A stretch of DNA of 64,000 nucleotides from RGIG6165 sp045538835 (GTDB taxonomy: Bacteria > Bacillota > Clostridia > Oscillospirales > Feifaniaceae): positions 24,826 through 88,825 of the forward strand of contig JAZQEF010000010.1 of assembly GCA_045538835.1 (NCBI GenBank), written 5' to 3'. The notes below the pieces were generated by a model. It did no database searches, was not told where the DNA came from, and worked only from the letters and a program-made list of their open reading frames with translations. Positions 9,021 through 17,177 of the stretch are shown in pieces. The number at the start of each line of letters is the position of its first letter. The stretch's first letter is position 1. A program made the translations under genes and the position numbers.

Positions 9021-9875
9021 TCAATCCTTTCTCATACATATCGGATAAATTTCATTTCTGGATCTGCCGAATATAGCGGCAGTCTGTTTCATTGCATCTG
9101 CTTTGCCCATTCCATCTGCAATAAGTGAAAGGTATTTTTCACGAATAGCGTCTGCCGCATCTTCAAGGGATATTTCGGGTGTTTTTTCCGCTGTTTTGCC
9201 CTCTACAACGAGGACGAATTCACCTCTCGGCTCGATGTTTTTATATATGTCGTAAGCCTCTGCACAGGTTGTGCGAATAACTTCTTCGTGAAGTTTGGTA
9301 AGTTCACGGCAGATGGATATTCTTCGATCATCCCCGAAAGTTGATGCAAAATCTCGCAGAGTTTTGCGCAGTTTGTGGGGCGCCTCATAGAACACCATTG
9401 TGCGGTATTCGTCTTTTATCAGTGCCAGATGATCCATACGGGATTTTTTGTTGACGCTTAAGAAACCCTCAAATGTAAAACGCGAAGTTGAAAGTCCCGA
9501 CATGGCAAGTGCAGTTACCACTGCGCTCGGTCCCGGTACGGAATGAACGGGGATGTCATTTTCAGCGCACAGTTTTACAAGTGCCTCACCGGGATCGCTG
9601 ATGGCAGGCATACCTGCATCTGTAACAAGAGCGCAGCACTGACCTGATTTAAGTTTTTCTATTATTTCGGGACCTCTCTGCGCGGCATTGTGTTCAAAAT
9701 AGGATACCGACGGTTTGTGAATATCAAACACCGACATCAGTTTTGCCGCCACCCTGGTGTCCTCTGCCGCAACAAAGTCACATTCTGAGAGTATCTCGAC
9801 AGCCCTCGGAGAGAAATCGTCAAGATTTCCTATCGGAGTGCCGACAAGATACAAGGCAGGTCTTTCTATTATCAT
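9021..9875 (-). CDS. rsmI: 16S rRNA (cytidine-1402-2'-O)-methyltransferase RsmI
   Basis: 284 residues of the tetrapyrrole-methylase fold. The opening LYLVGTPIGNLDDFSPRA, the AAEDTR motif and VTDAGMPAISDPG are diagnostic for RsmI. It methylates the ribose of C1402 in the decoding centre of 16S rRNA. Its ATG overlaps the TGA of the upstream methyltransferase (ATGA, 9872-9875), so the two are translationally coupled. Confidence 0.96.
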   Translation of the reverse strand: MIIERPALYLVGTPIGNLDDFSPRAVEILSECDFVAAEDTRVAAKLMSVFDIHKPSVSYFEHNAAQRGPEIIEKLKSGQCCALVTDAGMPAISDPGEALVKLCAENDIPVHSVPGPSAVVTALAMSGLSTSRFTFEGFLSVNKKSRMDHLALIKDEYRTMVFYEAPHKLRKTLRDFASTFGDDRRISICRELTKLHEEVIRTTCAEAYDIYKNIEPRGEFVLVVEGKTAEKTPEISLEDAADAIREKYLSLIADGMGKADAMKQTAAIFGRSRNEIYPICMRKD

Positions 9876-10609
9876 ATATCAGTTCTCCTGTATATCTTTT
9901 TTGTTTCGGTGCTTTCACTGCCGTCATCATTATATAAAATAAGTTCGGGCAGGACAAGCATATCGCTTTTTACATATTGTTTCGCTTCTAAAAGGAGCAG
10001 TACCGGTGCATCGCCCTTTTTTGATGATACAAAACGCAGTTTTTTTATGTAAAACTTATATTTTTCAAGTGTTAGGATTATATCACTCAGCCTTTGCGGA
10101 CGGTGTACCATAACAAGTCTGCCGCCGCTCTTTATAAGCAAAGAGGCTGCCTTTACAACATCGTCAAGCGTGGCGCACAGTTCGCTTCTTGAACAGGCGC
10201 GGTCATACTGTGCGCAGTTTTCGCCTGCATCAAGTTTTTTATAAGGAGGATTTGTTATAACGCAGTCGTACTGACAGGGGGAGAGTACAGAACACGCATT
10301 TTTCATATCACAGCAATGTATTTTTACTCTGTCGTCAAGTCCGTTTCCCTCAACGCTTCGGCTTGCCATATCTGCATATTCAGGCATTATCTCAAGTGCA
10401 TCCACCCTTGCATTGTAATGATGGGCGCACAGAATCGAAACGATGCCGCTTCCGCTGCCAAGTTCACAGACTTTATCACCCCTTTTGCAGGCGGCAAAGT
10501 CGGCAAGCAGTACCGCGTCAACACCGAATTTAAAGCCTTTTTTCTTCTGTATCAGTTTCAGACCTCCGAGCATGAGGTCGTCAATTATTTCGTCTGAAAA
10601 TATATCCAT
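9872..10609 (-). CDS. tRNA1(Val) adenine-37 N6-methyltransferase-like (YfiC/TrmN6, YabB)
   Basis: 245 residues from ATG 10609, which has an AAGGAT site; the longer frame to 10642 would overlap the ferredoxin terminator and is rejected. A Rossmann methyltransferase: the SAM motif CELGSGSGIVS (about residue 52) and the amino-methyltransferase motif ITNPPYKK (about 124) identify a nucleic-acid N6-adenine type enzyme, and the GVDAVLLADF opening is typical of the YabB/TrmN6 group. In Bacillus the homologue also precedes rsmI (yabB-yazA-rsmI). Exact target base is inferred from family. Confidence 0.88.
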   Translation of the reverse strand: MDIFSDEIIDDLMLGGLKLIQKKKGFKFGVDAVLLADFAACKRGDKVCELGSGSGIVSILCAHHYNARVDALEIMPEYADMASRSVEGNGLDDRVKIHCCDMKNACSVLSPCQYDCVITNPPYKKLDAGENCAQYDRACSRSELCATLDDVVKAASLLIKSGGRLVMVHRPQRLSDIILTLEKYKFYIKKLRFVSSKKGDAPVLLLLEAKQYVKSDMLVLPELILYNDDGSESTETKKIYRRTDI

Positions 10610-10622
10610 AATTATCCTTATT

Positions 10623-10655
10623 AAAAAAATCAGGCGGTACAAGGTGTACCGCCTG
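10623..10655 (-). terminator. Intrinsic terminator after the ferredoxin gene
   Basis: CAGGCGGTACA and TGTACCGCCTG form an 11-bp perfect stem around a 3-base loop, followed on the minus strand by A then seven T. Strong. Confidence 0.9.
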
Positions 10656-10676
10656 TAAGAAACAGTGTGGTTTCTT

Positions 10677-10847
10677 TTACTTTTCTACGGGTGCACCAAC
10701 GGGGCATACACCTGCGCAAGCACCGCAGTCAAGGCATTCAGCCTCATCAATTGTATAGATGGGATCGCCTTCTTTGACAGCACCAACGGGGCAAGCTTCA
10801 ACGCAAGCGCCGCATGCTAAGCAACTTTCATTGATAACAAAAGCCAT
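10677..10847 (-). CDS. 2[4Fe-4S] ferredoxin
   Basis: A 56-residue protein, too short for many gene callers. Two clostridial-type cluster motifs are intact: CLACGACVEACPVGA and CLDCGACAGVCPVGA. It is a low-potential electron carrier for anaerobic oxidoreductases. A TAGGAGGAAATTACT site precedes the ATG at 10847, a promoter lies upstream and a strong terminator downstream, so it is monocistronic. Confidence 0.96.
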   Translation of the reverse strand: MAFVINESCLACGACVEACPVGAVKEGDPIYTIDEAECLDCGACAGVCPVGAPVEK

Positions 10848-10882
10848 AGTAATTTCCTCCTAACAGATGGGTTTCTATAAAT

Positions 10883-10911
10883 ATAATAATACATTGATTT
10901 TAAAAAATCAA
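10883..10911 (-). promoter_or_regulatory. Probable promoter of the ferredoxin gene
   Basis: On the minus strand TTGATT (10911-10906) and TATTAT (10888-10883) are 17 bases apart, 36 bases before the ATG. It begins immediately after the stop codon of the S41 protease gene. Confidence 0.5.
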
Positions 10912-10913
10912 CC

Positions 10914-12383
10914 TTATTTTGCTATGATGTCATATGCTTTTATCATAGCCTCATCCTTGTATTCGCCAAACAGTTTTACAAGGTTTACCGCATCTGTAAT
11001 GCTTATTAGTGTTTCAAGTGTCAGAGTAGCGGTACATTCAAGGCCGTTGTTCTCCTGATAATTCCAGAGTGCATTCACGGTGTCTTTGTCAAACACCCTG
11101 TCGGCAGTTTCGAGATAGCCGAGTAAAACAAGTCTCTGCTCAAGTGCATAGACGGCATCGTTTTCGGCATAATTTTTTGCCTCTTTATAGTTTGAAGTGT
11201 TGAGATAAGAGAAAGTCCGCTCTATTTCTTCTGTGTAGGGAGCAACAGTCTCAACATCGGGGATAACGCCGATTCCGTTGTAGTGTGTACCTTTGGGGGA
11301 GAGCACTTCAAAATCAGAGACGGAGATAACACTGCCATCCTCCTGCTGATACTGTGTCTGACCTATTGCTTTGCCGTAAGTAGTAGAGCCGATTATCGTA
11401 GCAAATCCGTTGTCCTGGAGAGACTTTGCAAAAAGTTCGGACGCTGATGCCGACATTTCGTTTACAAGTACACAGACATTGTCAAATTTGATACCTCTGC
11501 CTGTTGAACTGTATACCGTGCGCTCACCTGTTTTGGGAACAGATATTATGCAAAGAGGTTTGCCTTTTCCGGGTGTGAGCCAGTTTATCATATCAAGACA
11601 TACGGAAAGACTGCCTCCGAGATTACCGCGCAGATCGATGATAAGATCAGAAACTCCCATTTCGACTGCGGTCTCAAGGAAGTTCGCAAAATTAAAGTAG
11701 ACCAGATAACTCTTAAAGTTTCTCACCTCTGCAATACCTATGGTTTTGCCGTTTTCGTCTGTGGTAAAGTAGCATGTTATCGAGTCGCTTGAGATCTTGG
11801 CGCGTGTTATATCAACTTCATATATGTAGCCGCCGTTACCGTCGTTGCGGTAGAAGCCCATTCTTACCGTGGTACCCTCATCGCCTCTGATAAGTGCGGT
11901 AACTTCTTCGTATACCATACCAGCAACTTTTTTTCCGTCAACGGAGAAGATATAGTCGCCTACTTTAACACCTGCCTGTGCAGCAGGACTTGATGAATCT
12001 ATTTCATCTACCCATATGTACCCATCTGCATATTCGACGGTTATGCCGATACCGTAATAGGTCGTAGGTGACATATACGCATCATATTCCTCTGCCGAGA
12101 AATACTGACTGTACGGATCTGCACTCTTCATAAGATAATAAATTATCTCATCGAGAAGCTCGGGGTGATTGTTTATAAGATTTATTAAAATCGTTCTCAA
12201 AACATCTGCTTCGCCCGGTTCAAAAACATGGTGTTCAAGATAAAATTCAAGCAGATATTCAAACAGTTCGTAACCTTCGTAAGAAGATGCGTCTTCCGCT
12301 GCGGCAGCGTCCTCAGCAAAAGCCGTGACCGTGAAGGATAAAAGCATAATTATTGCAAGTAATACAGAAATGATTTTTTTCAT
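10914..12383 (-). CDS. Secreted S41 (CtpA-type) C-terminal processing protease
   Basis: 489 residues: a signal peptide (cleavage after TVTAFA), a helical N-region, a PDZ domain at about 115-215 (GIGITVEYADG, GVKVGDYIFSVDG), the S41 catalytic domain with the nucleophile Ser in MSASASELFAKSL (near residue 325) and the general-base Lys in TYGKAIGQ (near 350), then a peptidoglycan-binding-like C-terminus with YALEQRLVLLGYL (about 425 onward). It probably trims envelope or sporulation proteins outside the membrane. It ends an argS-led group on the minus strand, 9 bases after argS. Confidence 0.92.
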   Translation of the reverse strand: MKKIISVLLAIIMLLSFTVTAFAEDAAAAEDASSYEGYELFEYLLEFYLEHHVFEPGEADVLRTILINLINNHPELLDEIIYYLMKSADPYSQYFSAEEYDAYMSPTTYYGIGITVEYADGYIWVDEIDSSSPAAQAGVKVGDYIFSVDGKKVAGMVYEEVTALIRGDEGTTVRMGFYRNDGNGGYIYEVDITRAKISSDSITCYFTTDENGKTIGIAEVRNFKSYLVYFNFANFLETAVEMGVSDLIIDLRGNLGGSLSVCLDMINWLTPGKGKPLCIISVPKTGERTVYSSTGRGIKFDNVCVLVNEMSASASELFAKSLQDNGFATIIGSTTYGKAIGQTQYQQEDGSVISVSDFEVLSPKGTHYNGIGVIPDVETVAPYTEEIERTFSYLNTSNYKEAKNYAENDAVYALEQRLVLLGYLETADRVFDKDTVNALWNYQENNGLECTATLTLETLISITDAVNLVKLFGEYKDEAMIKAYDIIAK

Positions 12384-12392
12384 TTTTATCTC

Positions 12393-14075
12393 CTACATCT
12401 TTTCGGGGGCATCGATATTTATAATATCGAGTGAATTTTTGATGACCTGCTTTGCGGCAAGGCAAAGAGCAAGTCTTGCCTGCATAAGAGCCTCGTTTTC
12501 GTTTCTTACATAGCAAGCACCGTAGAATTTGTGGAAAGATGCGCCGACAGCCGTACAGTAACGTGAAATACGTGTAGGCTCAAGCGTTTCTGCGGCAGTA
12601 AGAATCTCATCGGGGAAGGAGGCGATAAGTTTTATAAGATCTCTTTCCTCGTTTTCGCAAAGAAGCGATAAATCAACGTCGGAAATATCTTTTGCTTTTA
12701 CACCCTCTGCCTCAAGGTTTTTAATTATGCTGCAAATTCTTGCATGTGCATACTGCACATAGTAGACAGGGTTTTCGCTGTTCTGTTTAACGGCAAGGTC
12801 AAGGTCAAAATCCATCGCGCTGTCCGCAACCTTGTAATCAAAGAAGAAACGTGCCGCATCAACCGGAATTTCATCCAAAAGGTCCGCAAGAGAGATGACT
12901 TTGCCTGTCCTCTTTGACATTCTCACAACTTCGCCGCCCTGCATAAGACGTACAAGTTGAATAAGAACGAAACGAAGTTTGCTCTTGTCGATTCCGAGAG
13001 CATCGAGGACGGCAGGAAAGCGCAGGGTGTGACCGTGATGGTCGGCGCCCAGCACGTCTATTACCATATCAAATCCTCTTGTTTCAAACTTGTTGCGGTG
13101 GTATGCGATGTCAACGGCATAATAAGTGTAAAAACCGTTTGCCTTGACTAAGACTTCATCCTTGTCACAACCAAAGTCGGTCGCCTTAAACCAGAGAGCG
13201 CCTTCTTTTTCGTAAAGTGCGCCTTTCTGACGGAGAAGTTCTACAGTGTCAGCGACGAAGCCGCTTATGTGAAGCGTAGATTCATAGAACCAGTTGTCAT
13301 AGACTATCTTATATTTTTTAAGGTCGGACTGCATTTTTGCAATGTTGCGGTTTAAAGCATATGTCACAAGTTCTTTTGCCATAACTTCGGCATTTTCCTC
13401 AAGCAGGTTGTCACCGTGCTCTGCAGCGTAGTCTGATGCGATCACCTTGACATCGTTTCCGTGATAACCGTCCTCGGGGAAATGTGCGGCATCTTCGCCC
13501 CTAAAATGTTGTATGTAGCGCACAGAAAGGCATTTGCCCAGAATATCTACCTGATTTCCTGCGTCATTTACATAAAATTCGCGTGTGACATCGTATCCGC
13601 TGTATGAAAGTACGGTCGAAAGCGTGTCGCCTACGATGCCGCCTCTGGCATTGCCCATATGCATGGGGCCTGTGGGATTTGCCGAAACAAACTCCACCAT
13701 GACCTTTTTGCCTGCACCCGTATCATTTTTACCGTAATCTGCGCCTTCTGTAACGGCTGCTTTGACCACGTCGGAATAATACTTGTCCGACAGGAAGAAG
13801 TTTATAAATCCGGGGCCTGCTATTTCGACCTTACTTACATGACTTCCCTCAAGTTCAAGACTTTCGCAGAGTGACGCCGCTATTTCACGGGGATTTTTGC
13901 CGAGTTTTTTTGATGCTTTCATTGCAACATTTGAAGCGAAGTCTCCGTGTGATGCATCCTTTGTGGGAGATACTTCAATAGCGCCGTCAGGCAGTTCAAA
14001 ACCGCATTTTGCAAATGCGTTTTCGAGCATTTTTGAAATTGTTTCTTTTGACTGTGCAACAGGATTGGTATACAA
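12393..14075 (-). CDS. argS: Arginyl-tRNA synthetase
   Basis: 560 residues, normal length for the class I enzyme. The N-terminal Add-1 domain (DASHGDFASNVAM), the HIGH-like PMHMGNARGG, the KMSKS-like VVRMSKRTGK and the C-terminal anticodon-binding region (YVQYAHARICSI) are all present. It charges tRNA-Arg. It follows the DUF1934 gene by 12 bases, an order also found in Bacillus (ywiB-argS). Confidence 0.98.
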   Translation of the reverse strand: MYTNPVAQSKETISKMLENAFAKCGFELPDGAIEVSPTKDASHGDFASNVAMKASKKLGKNPREIAASLCESLELEGSHVSKVEIAGPGFINFFLSDKYYSDVVKAAVTEGADYGKNDTGAGKKVMVEFVSANPTGPMHMGNARGGIVGDTLSTVLSYSGYDVTREFYVNDAGNQVDILGKCLSVRYIQHFRGEDAAHFPEDGYHGNDVKVIASDYAAEHGDNLLEENAEVMAKELVTYALNRNIAKMQSDLKKYKIVYDNWFYESTLHISGFVADTVELLRQKGALYEKEGALWFKATDFGCDKDEVLVKANGFYTYYAVDIAYHRNKFETRGFDMVIDVLGADHHGHTLRFPAVLDALGIDKSKLRFVLIQLVRLMQGGEVVRMSKRTGKVISLADLLDEIPVDAARFFFDYKVADSAMDFDLDLAVKQNSENPVYYVQYAHARICSIIKNLEAEGVKAKDISDVDLSLLCENEERDLIKLIASFPDEILTAAETLEPTRISRYCTAVGASFHKFYGACYVRNENEALMQARLALCLAAKQVIKNSLDIINIDAPEKM

Positions 14076-14087
14076 ATTCTTGTCCTC

Positions 14088-14507
14088 CTAAAATTCTATC
14101 TTAAGTTCCATTGTGTTCTGGCTTATGAGATTGCCGTTTACCTCCAGATTGTAATTCAGATACAGCACCTCGCCGTTATCTATGGGTGTTCGGTCAAGTT
14201 GTTTTGTCACAACACAGAAAGAAATAGTTCCCTCGGGTGACTGCATCAGCGCATGGTGCCGAACACCTTTCTGGAATACCATATCTGCACCCGCACCGCC
14301 CGAACGCCACATCGAGATTTTTTCGGAATCTATATTCAGATGAGTTGTGACACCCTGATAGCCTGTAAGTTCCCCCTCTTTATAGGTGATGGCACAACCG
14401 TCATCCGTGCGCTCATAATCACCGTCGGTGATAAAAGTTATCTCGGCAGGCTGAGGGTCACCCTCATATTTTTGGGTACTTTTAATACTTATTACTGCAT
14501 TTGTCAT
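14088..14507 (-). CDS. DUF1934 (YwiB-like) calycin-fold protein
   Basis: 139 residues of alternating beta strands, matching the YwiB family: an opening of the type VISIKSTQ, a central EGELTGYQGVTTHLNI strand pair, and a closing YNLEVNGNLISQNTMELKI. The family has a lipocalin-like barrel and no known function, but is usually directly upstream of argS as here. The ATG lies 3 bases after the stop of the upstream gene, so they are co-transcribed. Confidence 0.85.
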   Translation of the reverse strand: MTNAVISIKSTQKYEGDPQPAEITFITDGDYERTDDGCAITYKEGELTGYQGVTTHLNIDSEKISMWRSGGAGADMVFQKGVRHHALMQSPEGTISFCVVTKQLDRTPIDNGEVLYLNYNLEVNGNLISQNTMELKIEF

Positions 14508-14510
14508 TGA

Positions 14511-15602
14511 TTAGCTCCCTATCGTTTCAACATAATTTAACGGCGTCTTTCCCGCAGTTATCTGTGAGATGCCCTTTGTGCTGTCAAGCAGCGAGTCGTA
14601 TATAGTGGTAGACAGTGATGTAGAAGTGAGTTCTACACACATATCCCAAGTGATGAAAGGCTGAATGTTCTGCCACATTTTGACTGCATTGTCTGCCGAT
14701 ACGTTTGCAGAAAAGTCGTCAGGCAACACGAGTGATGCGCACCAGAGCGACATTCCCTTTTGTTTTATGCTTTCGGAAAGCGATGCACAGCGATCATTAT
14801 ATATACTGCGCAGTGCGCAGATTGAAGCGTAAGATCTTGTAAGTCTGTAAAGCATTTCGTTTATTCGCACGATCTCATTTGTTATCTGTGCATCCGACGG
14901 CGAGTCTGCCATAAACGAATCTGACGGATATATGCCGATATTCGCGCCTGATGCAACAAGTGAGCAGACGCTCATGGGTGAATCCAAAATATCCCTGTCA
15001 GAGATAAATACAGTCAGATGTGAATTGTGAGATGAAGCGGCATTTAACTGTTTCTGTGTCTGATTGCCTGCACCGAATGCCACAAAATAATATGTCGGTG
15101 TTTTACCGCGCAGCGATGATGACTTGGGCATTGTGATGAGAAGTCTGTTAAAGTCGGCGTCAAGCACGGTGTTTGCCGTGGTCTTTATTCTGTAAATGCC
15201 GCCGCTGAGCGTTGTAAATATCCTCGCATCCTCTCTGGCAATAAGCGCTATTGAAATGTAGTATCTGCCGTTTCTGTAAGGTAGTGATTCGTAGAGATTT
15301 CGGTTATCGCTCGTCAGTGCAATACCTGACGTTGTGTCAAATGCAATTGAAACATTGCGGAAGAACACGTTTACAACATTACTTTCCTCCTCGACAACAT
15401 ATGAGGCGTTTACATAGGGCAAAATGAAATCTATCGGGAAATAGACATTTGAACTTTCGGTAAACGGAGCATTTTTGTTGTCGACAAAAATAAGCTCGTC
15501 ACCCGAAACAAAAAGGAAACCGCTATCGTCTGCCTGCACGGAAAATGTTGGGCAGATGAGAATTATTACAAGACAAAGAATTAAGCAAATATATCTTTTC
15601 AC
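14511..15602 (-). CDS. Secreted protein: copper-amine-oxidase-N-like domain plus probable inactive NodB fold
   Basis: 363 residues with a signal peptide (cleavage near SVQA). Residues 30-150 have the strand pattern of the copper amine oxidase N-like domain common on clostridial wall proteins (VYFPIDFILPYVNA, then NGRYYISIALIAR). From about 165 on, YYFVAFGAG, HLTVFISDRDI, SVCSLVASGANIGIYPSDSF and ITNEIVRINEML follow the order of a NodB polysaccharide deacetylase, but the catalytic Asp-Asp and the H-x3-H metal site are absent. I infer a non-catalytic carbohydrate-binding remnant. It heads the DUF1934-argS-S41 group. Confidence 0.6.
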   Translation of the reverse strand: MKRYICLILCLVIILICPTFSVQADDSGFLFVSGDELIFVDNKNAPFTESSNVYFPIDFILPYVNASYVVEEESNVVNVFFRNVSIAFDTTSGIALTSDNRNLYESLPYRNGRYYISIALIAREDARIFTTLSGGIYRIKTTANTVLDADFNRLLITMPKSSSLRGKTPTYYFVAFGAGNQTQKQLNAASSHNSHLTVFISDRDILDSPMSVCSLVASGANIGIYPSDSFMADSPSDAQITNEIVRINEMLYRLTRSYASICALRSIYNDRCASLSESIKQKGMSLWCASLVLPDDFSANVSADNAVKMWQNIQPFITWDMCVELTSTSLSTTIYDSLLDSTKGISQITAGKTPLNYVETIGS

Positions 15603-15770
15603 AGACAGTCCCCTTTCGATATTATGACATCTTATTATATCATTTATATTATTCTATTACAATAATAAAGAAGAAGAAAAAATTTTCCTGATATAACTTA
15701 TAATGAGCATATTTTTGCAAAATACAGTAAAGAATAATGCTGTAATGCTATGGTGAAAGGAAACTTGGTT

Positions 15771-16325
15771 ATGAAAAAATTTATAATTATTACAGTCATG
15801 ATACTTGCGCTGACACTTTCTCTTGCGGCTTGCGGTAAGGACGATATGACAGGCGAGAACGACATGCTCGGTGAGACACCGGTCACAGATATGGGCGATA
15901 CGGCAGTGGGACTCGGTGTGACAGTTACACACGAGGGCTACTCTGCAACCGCAGAGGCAGCAGGAGAAAGCGCCCTCGAAAGTTACATTGCAGCAGTTAC
16001 TTTTGACGGAGACAAAGTGCGTGGGGTACGACTTGACTGTGTGGAGGCAGTAGGCTCATTTGATACAGCAGGCGCATTTTCAGCGGATGAGAGCAGTGCA
16101 TACTCAAAGCGTGAACGCGGTGATGACTACGGTATGAGAGAAGCCTCAGGCATAGGTAAGGAATGGTATGAACAGGTAGATGCCCTTGAAACGTGGATGG
16201 AGGGAAAAACCGTTGAAGAAATTGAGGCAATAGATGAGAATAACACAGAAATACGTTCTTCATGCACAATTTCAACCGACGGTTTTATACAGGCAGTAAG
16301 AAAAGCACACGATTCTAAAAAATAA
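15771..16325 (+). CDS. Lipoprotein, function unknown
   Basis: 184 residues from ATG 15771 (AAAGGA site); the longer frame from 15750 would include that site. A lipoprotein signal ends in LSLAAC, giving a surface-anchored protein. The mature part has an Asp/Glu-rich linker, then a domain with AAVTFDGDKVRGVRLD, KRERGDDYGMREASG and KEWYEQVDALETWMEGKT. I have seen this motif series in unannotated clostridial extracellular proteins and it resembles FMN-binding-type extracellular domains, but I cannot name the family. Monocistronic, convergent with pflA. Confidence 0.75.
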   Translation: MKKFIIITVMILALTLSLAACGKDDMTGENDMLGETPVTDMGDTAVGLGVTVTHEGYSATAEAAGESALESYIAAVTFDGDKVRGVRLDCVEAVGSFDTAGAFSADESSAYSKRERGDDYGMREASGIGKEWYEQVDALETWMEGKTVEEIEAIDENNTEIRSSCTISTDGFIQAVRKAHDSKK

Positions 16326-16327
16326 TT

Positions 16328-16359
16328 AAATGCCTCACGGTGTATCGTGAGGCATTTTT
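16328..16359. terminator. Terminator between convergent genes
   Basis: AAATGCCTCACG and CGTGAGGCATTT pair around a short loop, with T runs on both strands. It serves the lipoprotein gene (plus) and pflA (minus). Confidence 0.85.
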
Positions 16360-17102
16360 CAATTATATATTGCAACTTCTAAAATTTTTTCAGCTTTTTT
16401 TATTTCTTCTTCTGTCGGCGTCTTGATGTCTTCCAAAGGATATTTGATGCCGAGATTTTGCCATTTAAACAGACCGAGAGTGTGGTAGGGTAAAACTTCA
16501 ACTCGCTCGACCGTCTTAAGATTTGAAATGAAATCAGCCATTTCTTTAAGACCGTTTTCGTCATCTGTAATGCCGGGTACGAGCACGTGGCGAATCCACA
16601 TGGGTTTGCCTTTATCTGAGAGATATTTTGCAAGTTTTAAAATGTTTTCATTGCTATACCCCGTAAGCGAACGGTGCTTATCATCGTTCATCTCTTTTAA
16701 ATCGAGCATTACAAGGTCGGTATACGAGAGCAGTTTATCAAATTTCTCCAGAAATGACGGCTCATAGTTAAAAGGCTGACCTGCCGTATCAATTGTTGTA
16801 TGAACGCCTTTCTGCTTGGCATGACGGAAAAATTCTGTCACAAAGTCTATCTGAAGCAGAGGCTCACCGCCGCTTACAGTTACGCCACCGCCGTCTCCCC
16901 AATAACCTTTGTAATGATAGACGTGTTCAAACAACTCGCCAGCTTCTCTGTCCTGACCGCCGTCGTGCGACCACGTTTCGGGATTGTGACAGTATTTACA
17001 GCGCATTTTACAGCCCTGCAGAAATACCACAAAACGAACGCCCGGACCGTCGACAAGCCCAAAAGTCTCCAAAGAATGAATTTTTCCGATAACTTTTTCC
17101 AT
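16359..17102 (-). CDS. pflA: Pyruvate formate-lyase activating enzyme
   Basis: 247 residues, radical SAM. The cluster motif CKMRCKYCHN (about 30-39) supplies the three Cys of the [4Fe-4S] centre, and GGGVTVSGGEPLLQ (about 72-85) is the SAM-binding GGE region. It installs the glycyl radical on PflB. Directly downstream of pflB, with a hairpin in the 75-base gap that may lower its expression relative to pflB. Confidence 0.97.
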   Translation of the reverse strand: MEKVIGKIHSLETFGLVDGPGVRFVVFLQGCKMRCKYCHNPETWSHDGGQDREAGELFEHVYHYKGYWGDGGGVTVSGGEPLLQIDFVTEFFRHAKQKGVHTTIDTAGQPFNYEPSFLEKFDKLLSYTDLVMLDLKEMNDDKHRSLTGYSNENILKLAKYLSDKGKPMWIRHVLVPGITDDENGLKEMADFISNLKTVERVEVLPYHTLGLFKWQNLGIKYPLEDIKTPTEEEIKKAEKILEVAIYN

Positions 17103-17117
17103 TTTTACTCCTATTAA

Positions 17118-17160
17118 AAATGCTGATTCCCACGGTAGTATGCCGCGAAAATCAGCATTT
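17118..17160 (-). terminator. Hairpin between pflB and pflA, possible partial terminator
   Basis: AAATGCTGATT and AATCAGCATTT (11 bp, perfect) enclose a 21-base loop; on the minus strand the second arm continues into TTTTTAATAG. The T run is short, so read-through into pflA is likely. Confidence 0.6.
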
Positions 17161-17177
17161 ATTTCAATTAAATGAGA

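Noticed and set aside
10623..10642. Extended start of the TrmN6-like gene at 10642
   Set aside because: It would place codons inside the strong ferredoxin terminator; ATG 10609 has its own site.
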